64,000 nucleotides of DNA from NCBI RefSeq assembly GCF_011250645.1, contig NZ_JAANNO010000012.1:1-64000 (forward strand). The letters are read 5' to 3'. The first letter of the stretch is position 1; each line of letters opens with the position of its first letter. The translations under genes and the position numbers were made by a program. This DNA is from Motilibacter aurantiacus (GTDB lineage Bacteria; Actinomycetota; Actinomycetes; Motilibacterales; Motilibacteraceae). Shown here one piece after another: positions 17,441-26,182 of this stretch. The notes below the pieces were generated by a model. That model worked only from the letters and a program-made list of their open reading frames with translations, made no database searches and was not told where the DNA came from.

Positions 17441-18580
17441 TCAGCCGTCGGGCGCGAGGACCACGGAGGCCGCCACCGCGCGCAGGTCGCCGGTGCGCTG
17501 CAGCACCGACCGCTGCCGGTGCGCCGACGTGCCCCGGGTGAGCAGCTGGGCCGCGAGCGCCGCGGCCTCGTCCCACTCCCCCGCGTCCTCGAGGTCCGGG
17601 CGGAGGAACGCGAGCAGCCGGTCCACCGCCGCGGCGGCCGGGACCAGCTCTCCGGCGACCGGGTCGAACAGCGCGTCGGACAACCCGTAGCGCGCCGCGC
17701 GCCATCGGGCGGCGCGCAGCAGCTCCGCGCGTACGTCGGCGGGGGCCACTCCTCGGTCGGCCTGCGCGGCGAGCACCCGGGTCAGCGACCGCAGCAGTGT
17801 CGCGTGGAGCACCACGTCGTCGATCTCCGTGCAGACGTCGCCGACGCGGAACTCTAGCGTCGGGTACCTCGCGGACGGCCGGACGTCCCAGTAGAGGTAG
17901 GACGAGTCCCCGATCACCCCGGTGCGGCGCATGTCCTCCACCAACCGGAGGTACTCGTCCCCGCTGCCGAGCGGCTCCGTGGGGCCGGTGATGGGCCAAC
18001 GGGCGAACCACTGGGTCCGGTAGCTGTCGTAGCCGGTGTCGGTGCCCTCGAAGAACGGGGAGCTGCCCGTCATGGCGAGGACCGTCGGCAGGTACGGCCG
18101 CGCCCGGTCCATGACGGCCACCGCCGTGTCCAGGCTCGGCACCGCCACGTGGACGTGGCATCCGGTGATCAGCTGCTGCAGGGCCAGCACTCCCCACTTC
18201 TCGAAGAGCTCGATGTAGCGCGGGCGAGCGGTGAGGCGCTGCTGCTCCCAGGTGGCGGACGGGTGTGTCGAGGCCACCAGCAGCGCGCCGCCCACCGTGG
18301 CCGCCGCCGCGGCGGCCTGCCGCCGGGCCACGGCCAGCTGGGACCGGAGCTCGCCCGCCGAGTGGCAGACGGGGGTCGCGGTCTCCAGCTGGGCGGTCGA
18401 GATCTCGGCCTGGATCCGGGGGCCCATCCGCCCCTGCATGGCGGCCGCGCTCAGCTCGGCGGAGTCCCGCAGGGCCAGCGTCTCGCCGTCGACGACGTGG
18501 TACTCCTCCTCCACGCCGATCGTCGCTCCTGCTGGCTGGGCCGGCGTCGACGCGCCCGACGGGGGGACGACGGTCGTCAC
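17441..18580 (-). CDS. YbdK-type carboxylate-amine ligase (glutamate-cysteine ligase 2 family)
   Basis: 379 aa, GTG start at 18580 with GGAGGA nine bases upstream; the open frame is longer but has no such site. Conserved GCS2 features: TIGVEEEYHVVD (ATP/Mg acid cluster) near the N terminus, AEISTAQLETATPVC, ITGCHVHVAV, and a late RFRVGDVCTEIDD. Family members make gamma-glutamyl amides; a weak glutamate-cysteine ligase activity is known for E. coli YbdK. Actinobacteria make mycothiol rather than glutathione, so the true substrate is open. A second GCS2-type gene is at 28966. Confidence 0.85.
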   Translation of the reverse strand: MTTVVPPSGASTPAQPAGATIGVEEEYHVVDGETLALRDSAELSAAAMQGRMGPRIQAEISTAQLETATPVCHSAGELRSQLAVARRQAAAAAATVGGALLVASTHPSATWEQQRLTARPRYIELFEKWGVLALQQLITGCHVHVAVPSLDTAVAVMDRARPYLPTVLAMTGSSPFFEGTDTGYDSYRTQWFARWPITGPTEPLGSGDEYLRLVEDMRRTGVIGDSSYLYWDVRPSARYPTLEFRVGDVCTEIDDVVLHATLLRSLTRVLAAQADRGVAPADVRAELLRAARWRAARYGLSDALFDPVAGELVPAAAAVDRLLAFLRPDLEDAGEWDEAAALAAQLLTRGTSAHRQRSVLQRTGDLRAVAASVVLAPDG

Positions 18581-18739
18581 GTGCTGATCCTCCCGGTCCG
18601 CCGTGGGAATGCCGTGCTTCCCACCCTGCCCGCCCCGAATCGCGCTCACGCCGCGGGGACGCGGGCCCCGCACGCGTAGGTGACCCCGGAACGGGCACCG
18701 GGCTCGTCGCTGCGACCGAGCACGGACGAGGAGTCGGAC

Positions 18740-20215
18740 ATGAGCCAGTCGAAGGACCAGTCGAGGGTGCCGGTGCTCGAGGCGCTGGAGGAGTTCCGCA
18801 GACGAGGCGACCTGGTCTTCGGCCCGCCCGGCCACAAGCAGGGCCGCGGCGTGGACGCGAGGGTGCTCGATGTCATGGGCGAGGGCGTCTTCCGGTCGGA
18901 CGTGCTGACGCTCAACGGGCTCGACGACCGCAGGGAGTCCCAGGGCGTGCTGTCCCAGGCCGAGGGCCTGATGGCCGACGCGGTGGGTGCCGACACCGCC
19001 TTCTTCTCCACCTGCGGCAGCTCACTGTCGGTCAAGACCGCGATGCTGGCGGTCGCGGGACCCGGTGAGAAGCTGCTGATCTCCCGCAACGCGCACAAGT
19101 CCGTGGTCGCGGCCGTCATCGTCAACGGGACGCGACCGGTGTGGGTGCACCCGCACTGGGACGAGCAGCTGGCCCTCGCCCACCCGCCGGAGCCGTCGGA
19201 CGTACGGCGCGAGCTCGAGGCGAACCCCGACGCCAAGGGGATGCTCCTCATCACGCCCACGGACTGGGGGACGTGCGCGGACATCGAGGGGGTGGCGCAG
19301 GTGTGCCACGAGTTCGGGGTGCCCCTCATCGTCGACGAGGCGTGGGGAGCGCACCTGCCCTTCCACGACGAGCTCCCGTCGTGGGGCATGGACGCAGGAG
19401 CCGACCTGGTGGTCACCAGCGTCCACAAGATGGGCGCGGCGGTCGAGCAGAGCTCGGTGTTCCACCTGCGCGGCGACCGGGTCGACCCGTCCGTCCTCAA
19501 GCAGCGCGAGGACCTGCTGGGCACGACCAGCTCGTCCAGCCTCGTCTACGCCTCGCTGGACGGCTGGCGCCGGCAGATGGCCGAGCACGGGCACGAGCTG
19601 CTCGGCCGGGCGCTGCAGCTGGCCTCGACCGCTCGAGGGGAGATCGACGCGCTGCCGGGCCTGTCGCTCATGGGGCGCGAGGTCGTCCGCCCGCAGGGGG
19701 CGTACGACCTCGACCCGCTCGCGATCACCGTCGACGTGCGCGGGCTCGGGGTCTCCGGCTACCAGGCGGCGGACTGGATGCGCGCCGAGTACCACGTCGA
19801 CCTGGGCTCGATGGACCAGTGCCGGGTGAGCGCCCGGCTCACCCACGCCGACGACGACAGCACGGTCAGCGCTCTCGTGGAGGCCTTCCGCCGGCTGGTA
19901 CGCGACGGCGACCGGATCGGGTCGCAGCCACAGGCGGAGCTGCCGCCCCCGCGCTCGCTCGAGCTGGAGACCGTCATGCTGCCGCGCGAGGCGTTCTTCG
20001 GGCCGGTGGAGCAGGTGGCCGCGGACCGGGCGGTCGGACGGGTCGCGGCCGAGATGGCCTCGCCCTATCCCCCGGGCGTGCCGGTGCTGGCGCCGGGCGA
20101 GCGCATCACCGCCGAGGCGATGGACTACCTGGTGACCGGCGTCGCCGCCGGGATGCTGATCCCGGACGCCGCGGACCCCTCCATGGCGACGGTGCGGGTC
20201 GTGGCCGACCGCTGA
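18740..20215 (+). CDS. PLP-dependent Orn/Lys/Arg decarboxylase-like enzyme
   Basis: 491 aa from ATG 18740 (GAGGAG upstream). Fold-type I PLP enzyme of the Orn/Lys/Arg decarboxylase family: substrate-entry GPPGHKQG near residue 28, the STCGSSLSVK cofactor phosphate loop, VDEAWGAHLPFH with the PLP-ring Asp, and the Schiff-base Lys230 in TSVHKMGAA. The N-terminal wing domain of the big inducible enzymes is absent, as in the short SpeA-type bacterial decarboxylases. Probable product is a polyamine precursor (cadaverine, putrescine or agmatine). Divergent from the YbdK-like ligase. Confidence 0.85.
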   Translation: MSQSKDQSRVPVLEALEEFRRRGDLVFGPPGHKQGRGVDARVLDVMGEGVFRSDVLTLNGLDDRRESQGVLSQAEGLMADAVGADTAFFSTCGSSLSVKTAMLAVAGPGEKLLISRNAHKSVVAAVIVNGTRPVWVHPHWDEQLALAHPPEPSDVRRELEANPDAKGMLLITPTDWGTCADIEGVAQVCHEFGVPLIVDEAWGAHLPFHDELPSWGMDAGADLVVTSVHKMGAAVEQSSVFHLRGDRVDPSVLKQREDLLGTTSSSSLVYASLDGWRRQMAEHGHELLGRALQLASTARGEIDALPGLSLMGREVVRPQGAYDLDPLAITVDVRGLGVSGYQAADWMRAEYHVDLGSMDQCRVSARLTHADDDSTVSALVEAFRRLVRDGDRIGSQPQAELPPPRSLELETVMLPREAFFGPVEQVAADRAVGRVAAEMASPYPPGVPVLAPGERITAEAMDYLVTGVAAGMLIPDAADPSMATVRVVADR

Positions 20216-20288
20216 TGCACGTGAAACAGGGCGTGCGCTTCACCGAAGCCGGTGACCGGATTATCGCTTCGTGCGTGAGCAGGCGTGG

Positions 20289-20420
20289 TCAGGCAGCCTG
20301 CGGCGCGCTCGCCGGGACGGGCGGGGCCTCGACCACCGGACGGCGACGACGGGCGAGCAGGGCACGCGTGCGCTCCGCGGTGTAGATGACGTTGCCGCTG
20401 GGCTTGTAGTCCGAGCTCAC
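20289..20420 (-). CDS. small basic protein (43 aa), hypothetical
   Basis: GTG start at 20420 with GAAGGGGGAA upstream. The product begins SSDYKPSGNVIYTAERTRALLARRRR and ends in a Pro/Ala tail. A short Tyr-containing head followed by an Arg-rich helix suggests nucleic-acid or membrane contact, but no family is recognised. Third-position GC is high. Lies downstream of the DUF2470 gene in the same direction as it and convergent with the decarboxylase gene. Confidence 0.5.
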   Translation of the reverse strand: MSSDYKPSGNVIYTAERTRALLARRRRPVVEAPPVPASAPQAA

Positions 20421-20575
20421 AGGATTCCCCCTTCGAGAAGCGGCCCCGTCGGCCGCGTACTGGAAGGTTCGGTCGGCACGGCACCGCCGGTGATGACCTG
20501 GCCGAGCGACATCCAAGGTCCCGGGACGAGGGGGGTCGAAGGGCCGGAGGGGCAACCCGACGGCGGGCCCGCGGG

Positions 20576-21325
20576 TCAGCCCTGCGGGCGGTCGAGCCGC
20601 GCGGCGAGCGCTGCGGCGGTGAGCGCGCGAAGAGCCGTGCCCGCCTCCTCGACGTCACGGACAGGCCGGGGGAACGGGACCCGGACGTCGCAGGAGCCGG
20701 AGAGCCGTTCTACTCGCAGGGTGAGCCCGTACCGGTCGAGCCGCAATGGCCGGGTGCGCCGGCCGCCGTCCAGCGCAGGCGGGCAGGCGTGCAGCAGCGC
20801 GTCGAGCTCCGGCCGGTGCGCGGCGTCGAGGTGCGCGACGAGGTCGGCCTCGAGGCAGCAGAGCGGGTCGGGGCCCGCCGTGGCGTACTCCTCGCCCTCC
20901 AGCTCGACCCGGCGCCCCTCCTCCTCCAGCGTGACCTCGACCGGGGTGAACCGCCACTGCCGCCCCTCGCCCAGCTCACCGTCCAGCGCACCATCTAGCT
21001 CGCCGTCCGGCTCCAGCCAGCCGGCGAGCATGGCGCGGGCGCGGACCCGGGCCCGCACGGCGACCGGAGCAATGTCGGTGAGCTCGACGAGCGCCGGCAA
21101 GCCGCCCTCCTGCCCGGCCTCGACGGCGATCCGGGCGTCATGGGGCAGGGCGAGCAGCAGGGCACCGTCCGGAGCAACCCTGTGCAGGCCTTCGAGGTGC
21201 GCCCGATGGGTGCCGGTCACCAGGGTCACCGACCCCGCGGCCTGGACGATCGACCGCACCCGCTCGGCGGCGGTCAGGCGGGGGCGGCCGGTCGGGGACC
21301 CGGCAGCGGCAGCAGAGATCGGCAC
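20576..21325 (-). CDS. DUF2470 domain protein, likely iron/haem related
   Basis: 249 aa, GTG start at 21325 with GAGGAGC upstream. N-terminal part resembles the flavin-reductase-like split-barrel half (LTAAERVRSIVQAAGSVTLVTGT), and the C-terminal part is DUF2470 (LEADLVAHLDAAHRPELDALLHAC, then TRPLRLDRYGLTLRVE), the domain found at the C terminus of HugZ/HutZ-type haem-utilisation proteins. Function as a haem oxygenase is not proven. The DtxR/IdeR-like box 20 bases upstream of the start fits iron control. Divergent from the S4 gene. Confidence 0.8.
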   Translation of the reverse strand: MPISAAAAGSPTGRPRLTAAERVRSIVQAAGSVTLVTGTHRAHLEGLHRVAPDGALLLALPHDARIAVEAGQEGGLPALVELTDIAPVAVRARVRARAMLAGWLEPDGELDGALDGELGEGRQWRFTPVEVTLEEEGRRVELEGEEYATAGPDPLCCLEADLVAHLDAAHRPELDALLHACPPALDGGRRTRPLRLDRYGLTLRVERLSGSCDVRVPFPRPVRDVEEAGTALRALTAAALAARLDRPQG

Positions 21326-21344
21326 GAGCAGCTCCTCGTCGAAG

Positions 21345-21363
21345 ATAGGTTAGCCTTGCCTTA
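21345..21363. promoter_or_regulatory. DtxR/IdeR-like iron box
   Basis: The 19-base element ATAGGTTAGCCTTGCCTTA matches the DtxR/IdeR consensus TTAGGTTAGCCTAACCTAA at 15 of 19 positions, with the left half-site perfect except for its first base. It lies in the 54-base gap between the starts of the DUF2470 and S4 genes, 20 and 17 bases from them, so an iron-loaded DtxR-type repressor bound here would cover both promoter regions. By family knowledge, this represses when iron is high. Confidence 0.7.
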
Positions 21364-21379
21364 GTCGATGAGGAGGAGC

Positions 21380-21991
21380 ATGAACACGTCCCGCCCGAAG
21401 GTCAAGCGCAGCCGCGCCCTCGGCATCCCACTGACCCCGAAGTGCGTGAAGTACTTCGAGGCGCGCCCCTACCCGCCGGGCCAGCACGGCCGCGGCCGCA
21501 AGCAGGCTTCGGACTACAAGGTCCGCCTGCTGGAGAAGCAGCGGCTGCGCGCGCAGTACGACATCAGCGAGAAGCAGCTGCGCAACGCCTTCGACAAGGC
21601 CTCCAAGGTCGTCGGGAAGAAGACCGGAGAGGCGCTGGTCGCCGACCTGGAGACGCGGCTGGACGCGGTCGTGCTGCGCGCTGGGTTCGCGCGGACCATC
21701 TACCAGGCCCGCCAGACCGTCACGCACCGGCACGTCGTGGTCAACGGCCGGCGGGTCGACAGACCGTCCTTCCGCGTACGCCCCGGCGACGTCGTCGCCA
21801 TCTGCGAGCGCAGCCGGGCCAAGCAGCCCTTCGTCGTGGCGGCGGCGGGCGCCCACACGGGCGAGCGCACCGCGCCGTACCTCGAGGTGCGGCTCACCGA
21901 GCTCGAGGCGCGCCTGCTGCGCATGCCGGAGCGCGCCGAGGTCCCGGTGATCTGCGAAGAGCAGCTGGTCGTCGAGCACTACTCGCGCTGA
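21380..21991 (+). CDS. rpsD: 30S ribosomal protein S4
   Basis: 203 aa from ATG 21380 (AGGAGG just upstream; ATG 21368 is in frame but has no site). The sequence is a typical actinobacterial S4: [55 protein letters not shown], and the S4 RNA-binding motif [20 protein letters not shown]. One cysteine lies in the N-terminal part (KCVKYF), but the four-cysteine zinc form is not seen. S4 starts assembly of the 30S body and, in many bacteria, represses its own operon. Here it is outside the alpha operon and shares an iron-box promoter with DUF2470. Whether it is the only S4 or a second copy cannot be seen from this window. Confidence 0.93.
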   Translation: MNTSRPKVKRSRALGIPLTPKCVKYFEARPYPPGQHGRGRKQASDYKVRLLEKQRLRAQYDISEKQLRNAFDKASKVVGKKTGEALVADLETRLDAVVLRAGFARTIYQARQTVTHRHVVVNGRRVDRPSFRVRPGDVVAICERSRAKQPFVVAAAGAHTGERTAPYLEVRLTELEARLLRMPERAEVPVICEEQLVVEHYSR

Positions 21992-22086
21992 CACGACACC
22001 GACGGCACCAGCCCGCCGGAGGCGCAGGCCGGGCAGCCCGTCGCGGGGCGTTGCGCGCCGCGCGCCGGGTGCCGAGACTGAGGGCC

Positions 22087-24711
22087 GTGCTGCAGAGCCC
22101 GCTCGTCGGCCGCGACGCGGAGCTGAGGACGCTGTACGCAGCCCTGCGACGGCGCCCGGCCGAGGCCGTCCTGCTCACCGGCGACGCCGGGGTCGGCAAG
22201 ACCCGGCTGGCGCAGGAGGCGAGCCGCTCTCTCAGCGGTGCCGCAGCGCTGCTCGCGGTGGGCAGCGAGGCCGCGCGCACGATCCCGCTCGGCGCCTTCG
22301 CCGGAGTCCTGACCGGCGACCTGGACGGCGCGGGAGGCTCACTCGACCTGTTGCGTGCGGCCCGCACACGACTGGGCGAGCAGGCCGCTGCGGCCGGCGC
22401 CGCCCTCGTGGTCGACGACGCCCACCTGCTCGACGACGCCTCGGCCGCCCTCCTGCACCAGGTGGTCGCGGACCGCGACCTCCCGGTCGTCGCGACGGTC
22501 CGCTCGGGTGCCCGGCCACCCGACGCGGTGTCCGCCCTGGCCCGCTACCCCTGGGTCCAGCGCCTGGAGGTCGGGGTGCTCGACGAGGCGGACGTGGGCC
22601 GGTTGGCCGCCGCCACGCTCGGCGGCCCCGTCGACTCCCGGACGGCGCACGTGCTCGCCGACCTCAGCCGCGGCAACGCGCTCTACCTGCACGAGCTGCT
22701 GCGCAGCGCTGCGGCGGCCGGGCTGCTGGCGGAGCGCGGCGGGGTCTGGCTGCTGTCCGGGCCACCGCCCGCGCCCGCCGCTCTGGTCGAGCTGCTCGCC
22801 GCCCGGTTCGACCGGCTCGACCCCGGGGCGGCGGCCGCCGTCGAGCTGCTCGCGGTCGCCGGCCCGCTCGGGCTCGGATGGCTCGAGGAGCAAGCCGGCG
22901 AGGACGGGCTCGAGGAGCTCGAGCGGGCCGAGCTGATCGAGCTGCACGTCGACGGGCGGCGGCACGAGGTCCGGCTGGCCCATCCGCTCTACGGCGAGGT
23001 CGCACGGGCGCGGCTGCCGGCACTACGGGCCCGGCGCGTACGCCGTGCGCTCGCCACGTCCCTCGCCGGGACCAGCCTGCGTCGCCGCGGCGACGCCCTC
23101 CGGCTCGCCCTGTGGCAGCTTGACGCGGGGCTGCCGGGCGACGCCGGCGTCCTCGCCCGGGCGGCGGAGGAGGCGACCGTCGGCCTCGACTGGTCGGTCA
23201 CCGAGCGGGTGGCGGCCGCGGCCTGGCAAGCAGGTGCCGGCGTGCCCGCGGCCATCCGGCTCGCCGAGTCGATGTTCAAACAGGGACGGCGCGACGAGGC
23301 CCTGGCCCTCTTCGAACAGCTCCTGCCGCTCGCAGACGACGACGAGCAGCGCGTCCGGGTCATCAACGGCCAGGCCTACCTGTTGTCGAACCAGCTGGGG
23401 CGATACGCCGACGCCGTGGCCGCGGTCGAGCGCGCCCTGCCGACGATCACCGAGCCCGGCACCCGCGCCCTGCTCCTGCAGCGGCTCGCGTTCGAGCACG
23501 TGTTCGCCGGCCGCCCCACCCTGGCGTACCGCACCCTCGAGCCGTTGCTCGACCCCACGTCCCGCGACTACGCGCGCAGCTCCTACCCGGGCGCCCTCGC
23601 CCTGTGGATGCAGGGGCGGTTCGCCGAGGCGGTGGCCCTGAGCGTCCAGGGCGAGCGGTCGCACCGGGCCACCGGCGCCAGCCACATCCCGGCCGAGGTC
23701 CAGCTCGTGCCGCGGGTCCTGGCGCTGAGCGCGCGGGGGCAGCTCGCGGAGGCGACCACGTGCGCTCGCGAGCTCGTGGCGACCACCGCGGCGACGAACG
23801 ACGAGGAGCTGCGGGCGACCGGGGCGCTCGTGCTGCTGTGGGCGCTGCTGGCCGAGGGACGGCTCGCCGAGGCGCTGGACGTCGCGCGCGAGGGCGCCGC
23901 GATCAACCGCGAGCTCCACGACTCCGCCGCGCTGAGGTGGTGCCTGGGCGGGGTCGCGCTCGTCGCCGGACAGCTCGGCCAGGGCGACGTGGCGGCCCGG
24001 GCCGTCGACGAGCTCGACGCGGCCGAGCGCGGTGACTGGGCCCTGCTCGAGCTTGATCTGGTCGAGCGCGGCCGGGCCTGGGCGGCGGTCGCGCGGGGTG
24101 AGCTGGGCGCGGCCCACCGGGTCCTGGCCGCAGCGGCGGAGCGGGCGCGCGAGACCGGCCTGGTGGCGGCCGAGGTCACGCTCCTGTGCGACTCGGCACG
24201 GACCGGGAACGCCGACGGGGCCGGGCGCCTGGCCGAGCTGGCAGAAGCGCTCGACGCCCCGCTCGTGACGGCACAGGCAGCCCTGGCCCACGGCGTGGCG
24301 ACGGACGAGCCCGAGCTCCTGGAGCGCTCCGCGCTCCGGTTGGGCGAGCTCGGCTCCGCCCTGCTCGCCCGGGAGGCGGCGTCGCTGGCCGCGGCCGCGT
24401 ACACCCGGTCCGGTGACCCCCGCCGGGCGGCAGCCTGCCGACGGTCGGCCGCCCGGTGGGAGCAGGCCACGGCAGGGGCGGTCACGCCGGCCCTGACCGA
24501 CACGCCGGCTGCTGCAGCGCTGACCGGCCGGGAGCGCGAGATCGCGCTGCTGGCGGCGACGGGCCTGCGCAGCGGCGACATCGCCGCGGCGCTGGTGCTC
24601 TCCACGCGGACCGTGGAGAACCACCTCAACCGGGCCTATCAGAAGCTCGGCATCAGCACGCGGGCCGAGCTCCCGGCCGCCCTGGGCATGCCCGCGGACG
24701 AGGGGCTGTGA
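22087..24711 (+). CDS. large LuxR-family ATPase regulator (LAL type)
   Basis: 874 aa, GTG start at 22087, where the conserved VLQSPLVGRDAELRTL opens the ATPase domain. Order: P-loop NTPase with Walker A GDAGVGKT and Walker B ALVVDDAHLLD (about 20-180), a winged region, then a long helical array (TPR-like, about 330-790) and a C-terminal LuxR helix-turn-helix (TGREREIALLAATGLRSGDIAAALVLSTRTVENHLNRAYQKLG). This matches LAL/MalT-like regulators, which switch on ATP and a small ligand. The target genes are not evident; it is convergent with the YjfB-like genes. Confidence 0.92.
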   Translation: MLQSPLVGRDAELRTLYAALRRRPAEAVLLTGDAGVGKTRLAQEASRSLSGAAALLAVGSEAARTIPLGAFAGVLTGDLDGAGGSLDLLRAARTRLGEQAAAAGAALVVDDAHLLDDASAALLHQVVADRDLPVVATVRSGARPPDAVSALARYPWVQRLEVGVLDEADVGRLAAATLGGPVDSRTAHVLADLSRGNALYLHELLRSAAAAGLLAERGGVWLLSGPPPAPAALVELLAARFDRLDPGAAAAVELLAVAGPLGLGWLEEQAGEDGLEELERAELIELHVDGRRHEVRLAHPLYGEVARARLPALRARRVRRALATSLAGTSLRRRGDALRLALWQLDAGLPGDAGVLARAAEEATVGLDWSVTERVAAAAWQAGAGVPAAIRLAESMFKQGRRDEALALFEQLLPLADDDEQRVRVINGQAYLLSNQLGRYADAVAAVERALPTITEPGTRALLLQRLAFEHVFAGRPTLAYRTLEPLLDPTSRDYARSSYPGALALWMQGRFAEAVALSVQGERSHRATGASHIPAEVQLVPRVLALSARGQLAEATTCARELVATTAATNDEELRATGALVLLWALLAEGRLAEALDVAREGAAINRELHDSAALRWCLGGVALVAGQLGQGDVAARAVDELDAAERGDWALLELDLVERGRAWAAVARGELGAAHRVLAAAAERARETGLVAAEVTLLCDSARTGNADGAGRLAELAEALDAPLVTAQAALAHGVATDEPELLERSALRLGELGSALLAREAASLAAAAYTRSGDPRRAAACRRSAARWEQATAGAVTPALTDTPAAAALTGREREIALLAATGLRSGDIAAALVLSTRTVENHLNRAYQKLGISTRAELPAALGMPADEGL

Positions 24712-24744
24712 CAACGGCCCGCGCCCGCACGGCAGCGGGAGGGG

Positions 24745-24906
24745 TCAGAGGTAGAGGCCCGGGCGCTGGGGTGCGACCGCGGGCGGCAGCTCGGGCAGCA
24801 CCGCGAGCAGCTGGGCCGCCGCGTCCTGCCGGGAGTCGAGGACCCGGCGAAGCATGAGCACCTGCGCGGCACCGGGGTTGGCGTCGATCGGGGAGATCTG
24901 GGTCAT
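24745..24906 (-). CDS. YjfB-like putative motility protein, copy 2
   Basis: 53 aa from ATG 24906. The sequence QVLMLRRVLDSRQDAAAQLLAVLP matches the small YjfB family (helical, linked to motility in Bacillus). The C terminus ends PGLYL, exactly as in the gene at 25010. Third-position GC is almost total. A FliA-type promoter lies six bases upstream, so it is very likely expressed with flagella. Exact role unknown. Confidence 0.75.
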   Translation of the reverse strand: MTQISPIDANPGAAQVLMLRRVLDSRQDAAAQLLAVLPELPPAVAPQRPGLYL

Positions 24907-24912
24907 GCCCGC

Positions 24913-24940
24913 CCGTCGGCAGCGGAACGGCCGCCCTGAG
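24913..24940 (-). promoter_or_regulatory. FliA (flagellar sigma) type promoter
   Basis: On the minus strand, CTCA (24940-24937), 16 bases, then GCCGACGG (24920-24913), six bases before the ATG. The pair TCAGGGC...GCCGAyGG with 12 intervening bases is shared exactly with the chemotaxis receptor promoter at 6447-6474. Fits CTCA-N15/17-GCCGA. A leaderless or near-leaderless message is implied. Confidence 0.65.
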
Positions 24941-25009
24941 CTGCCGGCCACCATTCGATCGCGACGTCACCCGGGCGGATCAGCGCCGCGGGCCCGACAC
25001 GCCGAGGCG

Positions 25010-25171
25010 TCAGAGGTAGAGCCCCGGCTTGGCCGGGGTGGACGCCTGCGCGTCGGAGGGCAGCTCGGCGAGGAGCTTGGCGGCCTTGTTCTGGATGTCC
25101 GTCAGCGTGCGACGGATCATGAGCACCTCGACGGCGCCCGAGCCGGCGTTCGGGGAGGAGATCTTGTCCAT
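25010..25171 (-). CDS. YjfB-like putative motility protein, copy 1
   Basis: 53 aa from ATG 25171, a paralogue of the gene just downstream. Shared pattern: a short N-terminal Met-Asp/Thr-x-Ile-Ser part, VEVLMIRRTLTDIQNKAAKLLAELP, then a Pro-rich tail ending PGLYL. The two proteins are the same length and about half identical, a clear tandem duplication. No FliA element is visible before this copy. Lies between the other copy and the secreted Fn3-like gene, all on the minus strand. Confidence 0.72.
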   Translation of the reverse strand: MDKISSPNAGSGAVEVLMIRRTLTDIQNKAAKLLAELPSDAQASTPAKPGLYL

Positions 25172-25217
25172 ACCGCGAGTGTGGCCGGTCCCGCGAGCCG
25201 CAGGTGGCACCGGACGC

Positions 25218-25742
25218 CTAGAGCGTCCAGACAACACCCGATCGGCCCAGGTTCAGGTCACGGCTGCCGCCCACACCGGGCGCGGTCCGCTTGACGACCA
25301 CGTCGAGCCAGACGTCGTACGGCGCCTTGCGGGCCAGCCCGCGGATGGTGACGCTCATGGTGGCGAAGCACTGCGCGGACGGCTTGACCGTCGTCCACCT
25401 CACGGCCGGCTGCTCTCCGCTGACCAGCCGCTTGGGCACCGCGGCCACGCGGTACGCGGTGATGTCCGGGTCCTTCATGTGCCGCCACGAGACGGCCAGG
25501 GCCCCGTTGCGCGGGGTCACGCCAGGGGTGACCTGACGCTGGTAGCCGTGCGAGCGGGGGTCGCAGGCCGGCGGAGGGCTCACGGTGCCGGGCTGGCCGG
25601 TCCCGCGGCCGGGGCCGATCGGCGGCAGGACGACCTGCACGTCGGCCTCGGCGGGCGTGCCCGCCACGGCCGCGAGCGCAGCCAGCGCCCCGGCCAGGCT
25701 CAGCCCGGCGGCGAGGACGGGGCTGCGCAAGGACCTCCGCAC
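25218..25742 (-). CDS. secreted protein with fibronectin-III-like domain
   Basis: 174 aa, GTG start at 25742 with a strong AGGAGGAGG site upstream (the longer frame to 25808 has none). Signal peptide about 1-31 (LAAGLSLAGALAALAAVAG, then EADVQV), a Pro/Gly-rich linker, and a beta domain with GALAVSWRHMKDPDITAYRVAAVPK and LARKAPYDVWLDVVVK, the pattern of a fibronectin type III fold. Two cysteines (ACDPR and AQCFAT) may form a disulfide. Likely cell-surface or extracellular; no enzyme features. Confidence 0.75.
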   Translation of the reverse strand: MRRSLRSPVLAAGLSLAGALAALAAVAGTPAEADVQVVLPPIGPGRGTGQPGTVSPPPACDPRSHGYQRQVTPGVTPRNGALAVSWRHMKDPDITAYRVAAVPKRLVSGEQPAVRWTTVKPSAQCFATMSVTIRGLARKAPYDVWLDVVVKRTAPGVGGSRDLNLGRSGVVWTL

Positions 25743-26163
25743 CGCTGAACCTCCTCCTGCTCGCGCGACCTCGGCATGGCGACGCCGGCCCCGGCGCCTC
25801 GGGGGCAAGGCCGGGACCGGCGTACTACAACAACCGCGCAGTGTCTGCAGCCGGCGCGGCGCCGGGGCGGCTGCGCGTCCGCTCCGAGCCCTTCCTGCCG
25901 CTCGATGTGCTCATCGGCGGCCCGGCGTCCGACTTGAGCCGACACGCCCGGTCCTGGGGGCTCGTCAGGCCCGGGCCCGGTGCACCGGAGAAACGACGTC
26001 CGGTGGGAGCCCGGGCACCCTACTGACGCCGCCGGTGCCGCCGCTGCGAGGGCACGGGCCCTGAGGTCGCTCCGACCCGGCGACGGAGGCCGAAGCGCAG
26101 GGTAGGCGGCCGCCGGCACCCAGCCCGGCCCGAGCACAGCCTGGGCGGCTGCCACCGGATCGG
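25743..26163. other. divergent intergenic region
   Basis: 421 bases without a supported gene. Short open frames here have poor composition and no ribosome-binding sites. It carries the promoter of the Fn3-like gene to the left and, at the right end, the SOS box. Confidence 0.5.
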
Positions 26164-26179
26164 TCGAACGTATGTTCTA
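26164..26179. promoter_or_regulatory. SOS (LexA) box
   Basis: TCGAAC-GTAT-GTTCTA matches the mycobacterial/actinobacterial LexA box TCGAAC-N4-GTTCGA at all but one defined base. It ends only three bases before the ATG at 26183, so LexA bound here would block transcription of the radical SAM gene and release it after DNA damage. Confidence 0.75.
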
Positions 26180-26182
26180 CTG

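Noticed and set aside
20421-20480. GCCGACGG before the small gene at 20420, as a third FliA promoter
   Set aside because: No CTCA/TTCA occurs at 15-17 bases upstream, and the distance to the start is much longer than in the other two.
25841-26026. 61-residue frame in the gap before the SOS box
   Set aside because: No ribosome-binding site and shadow-like composition; the region is better read as promoter DNA.
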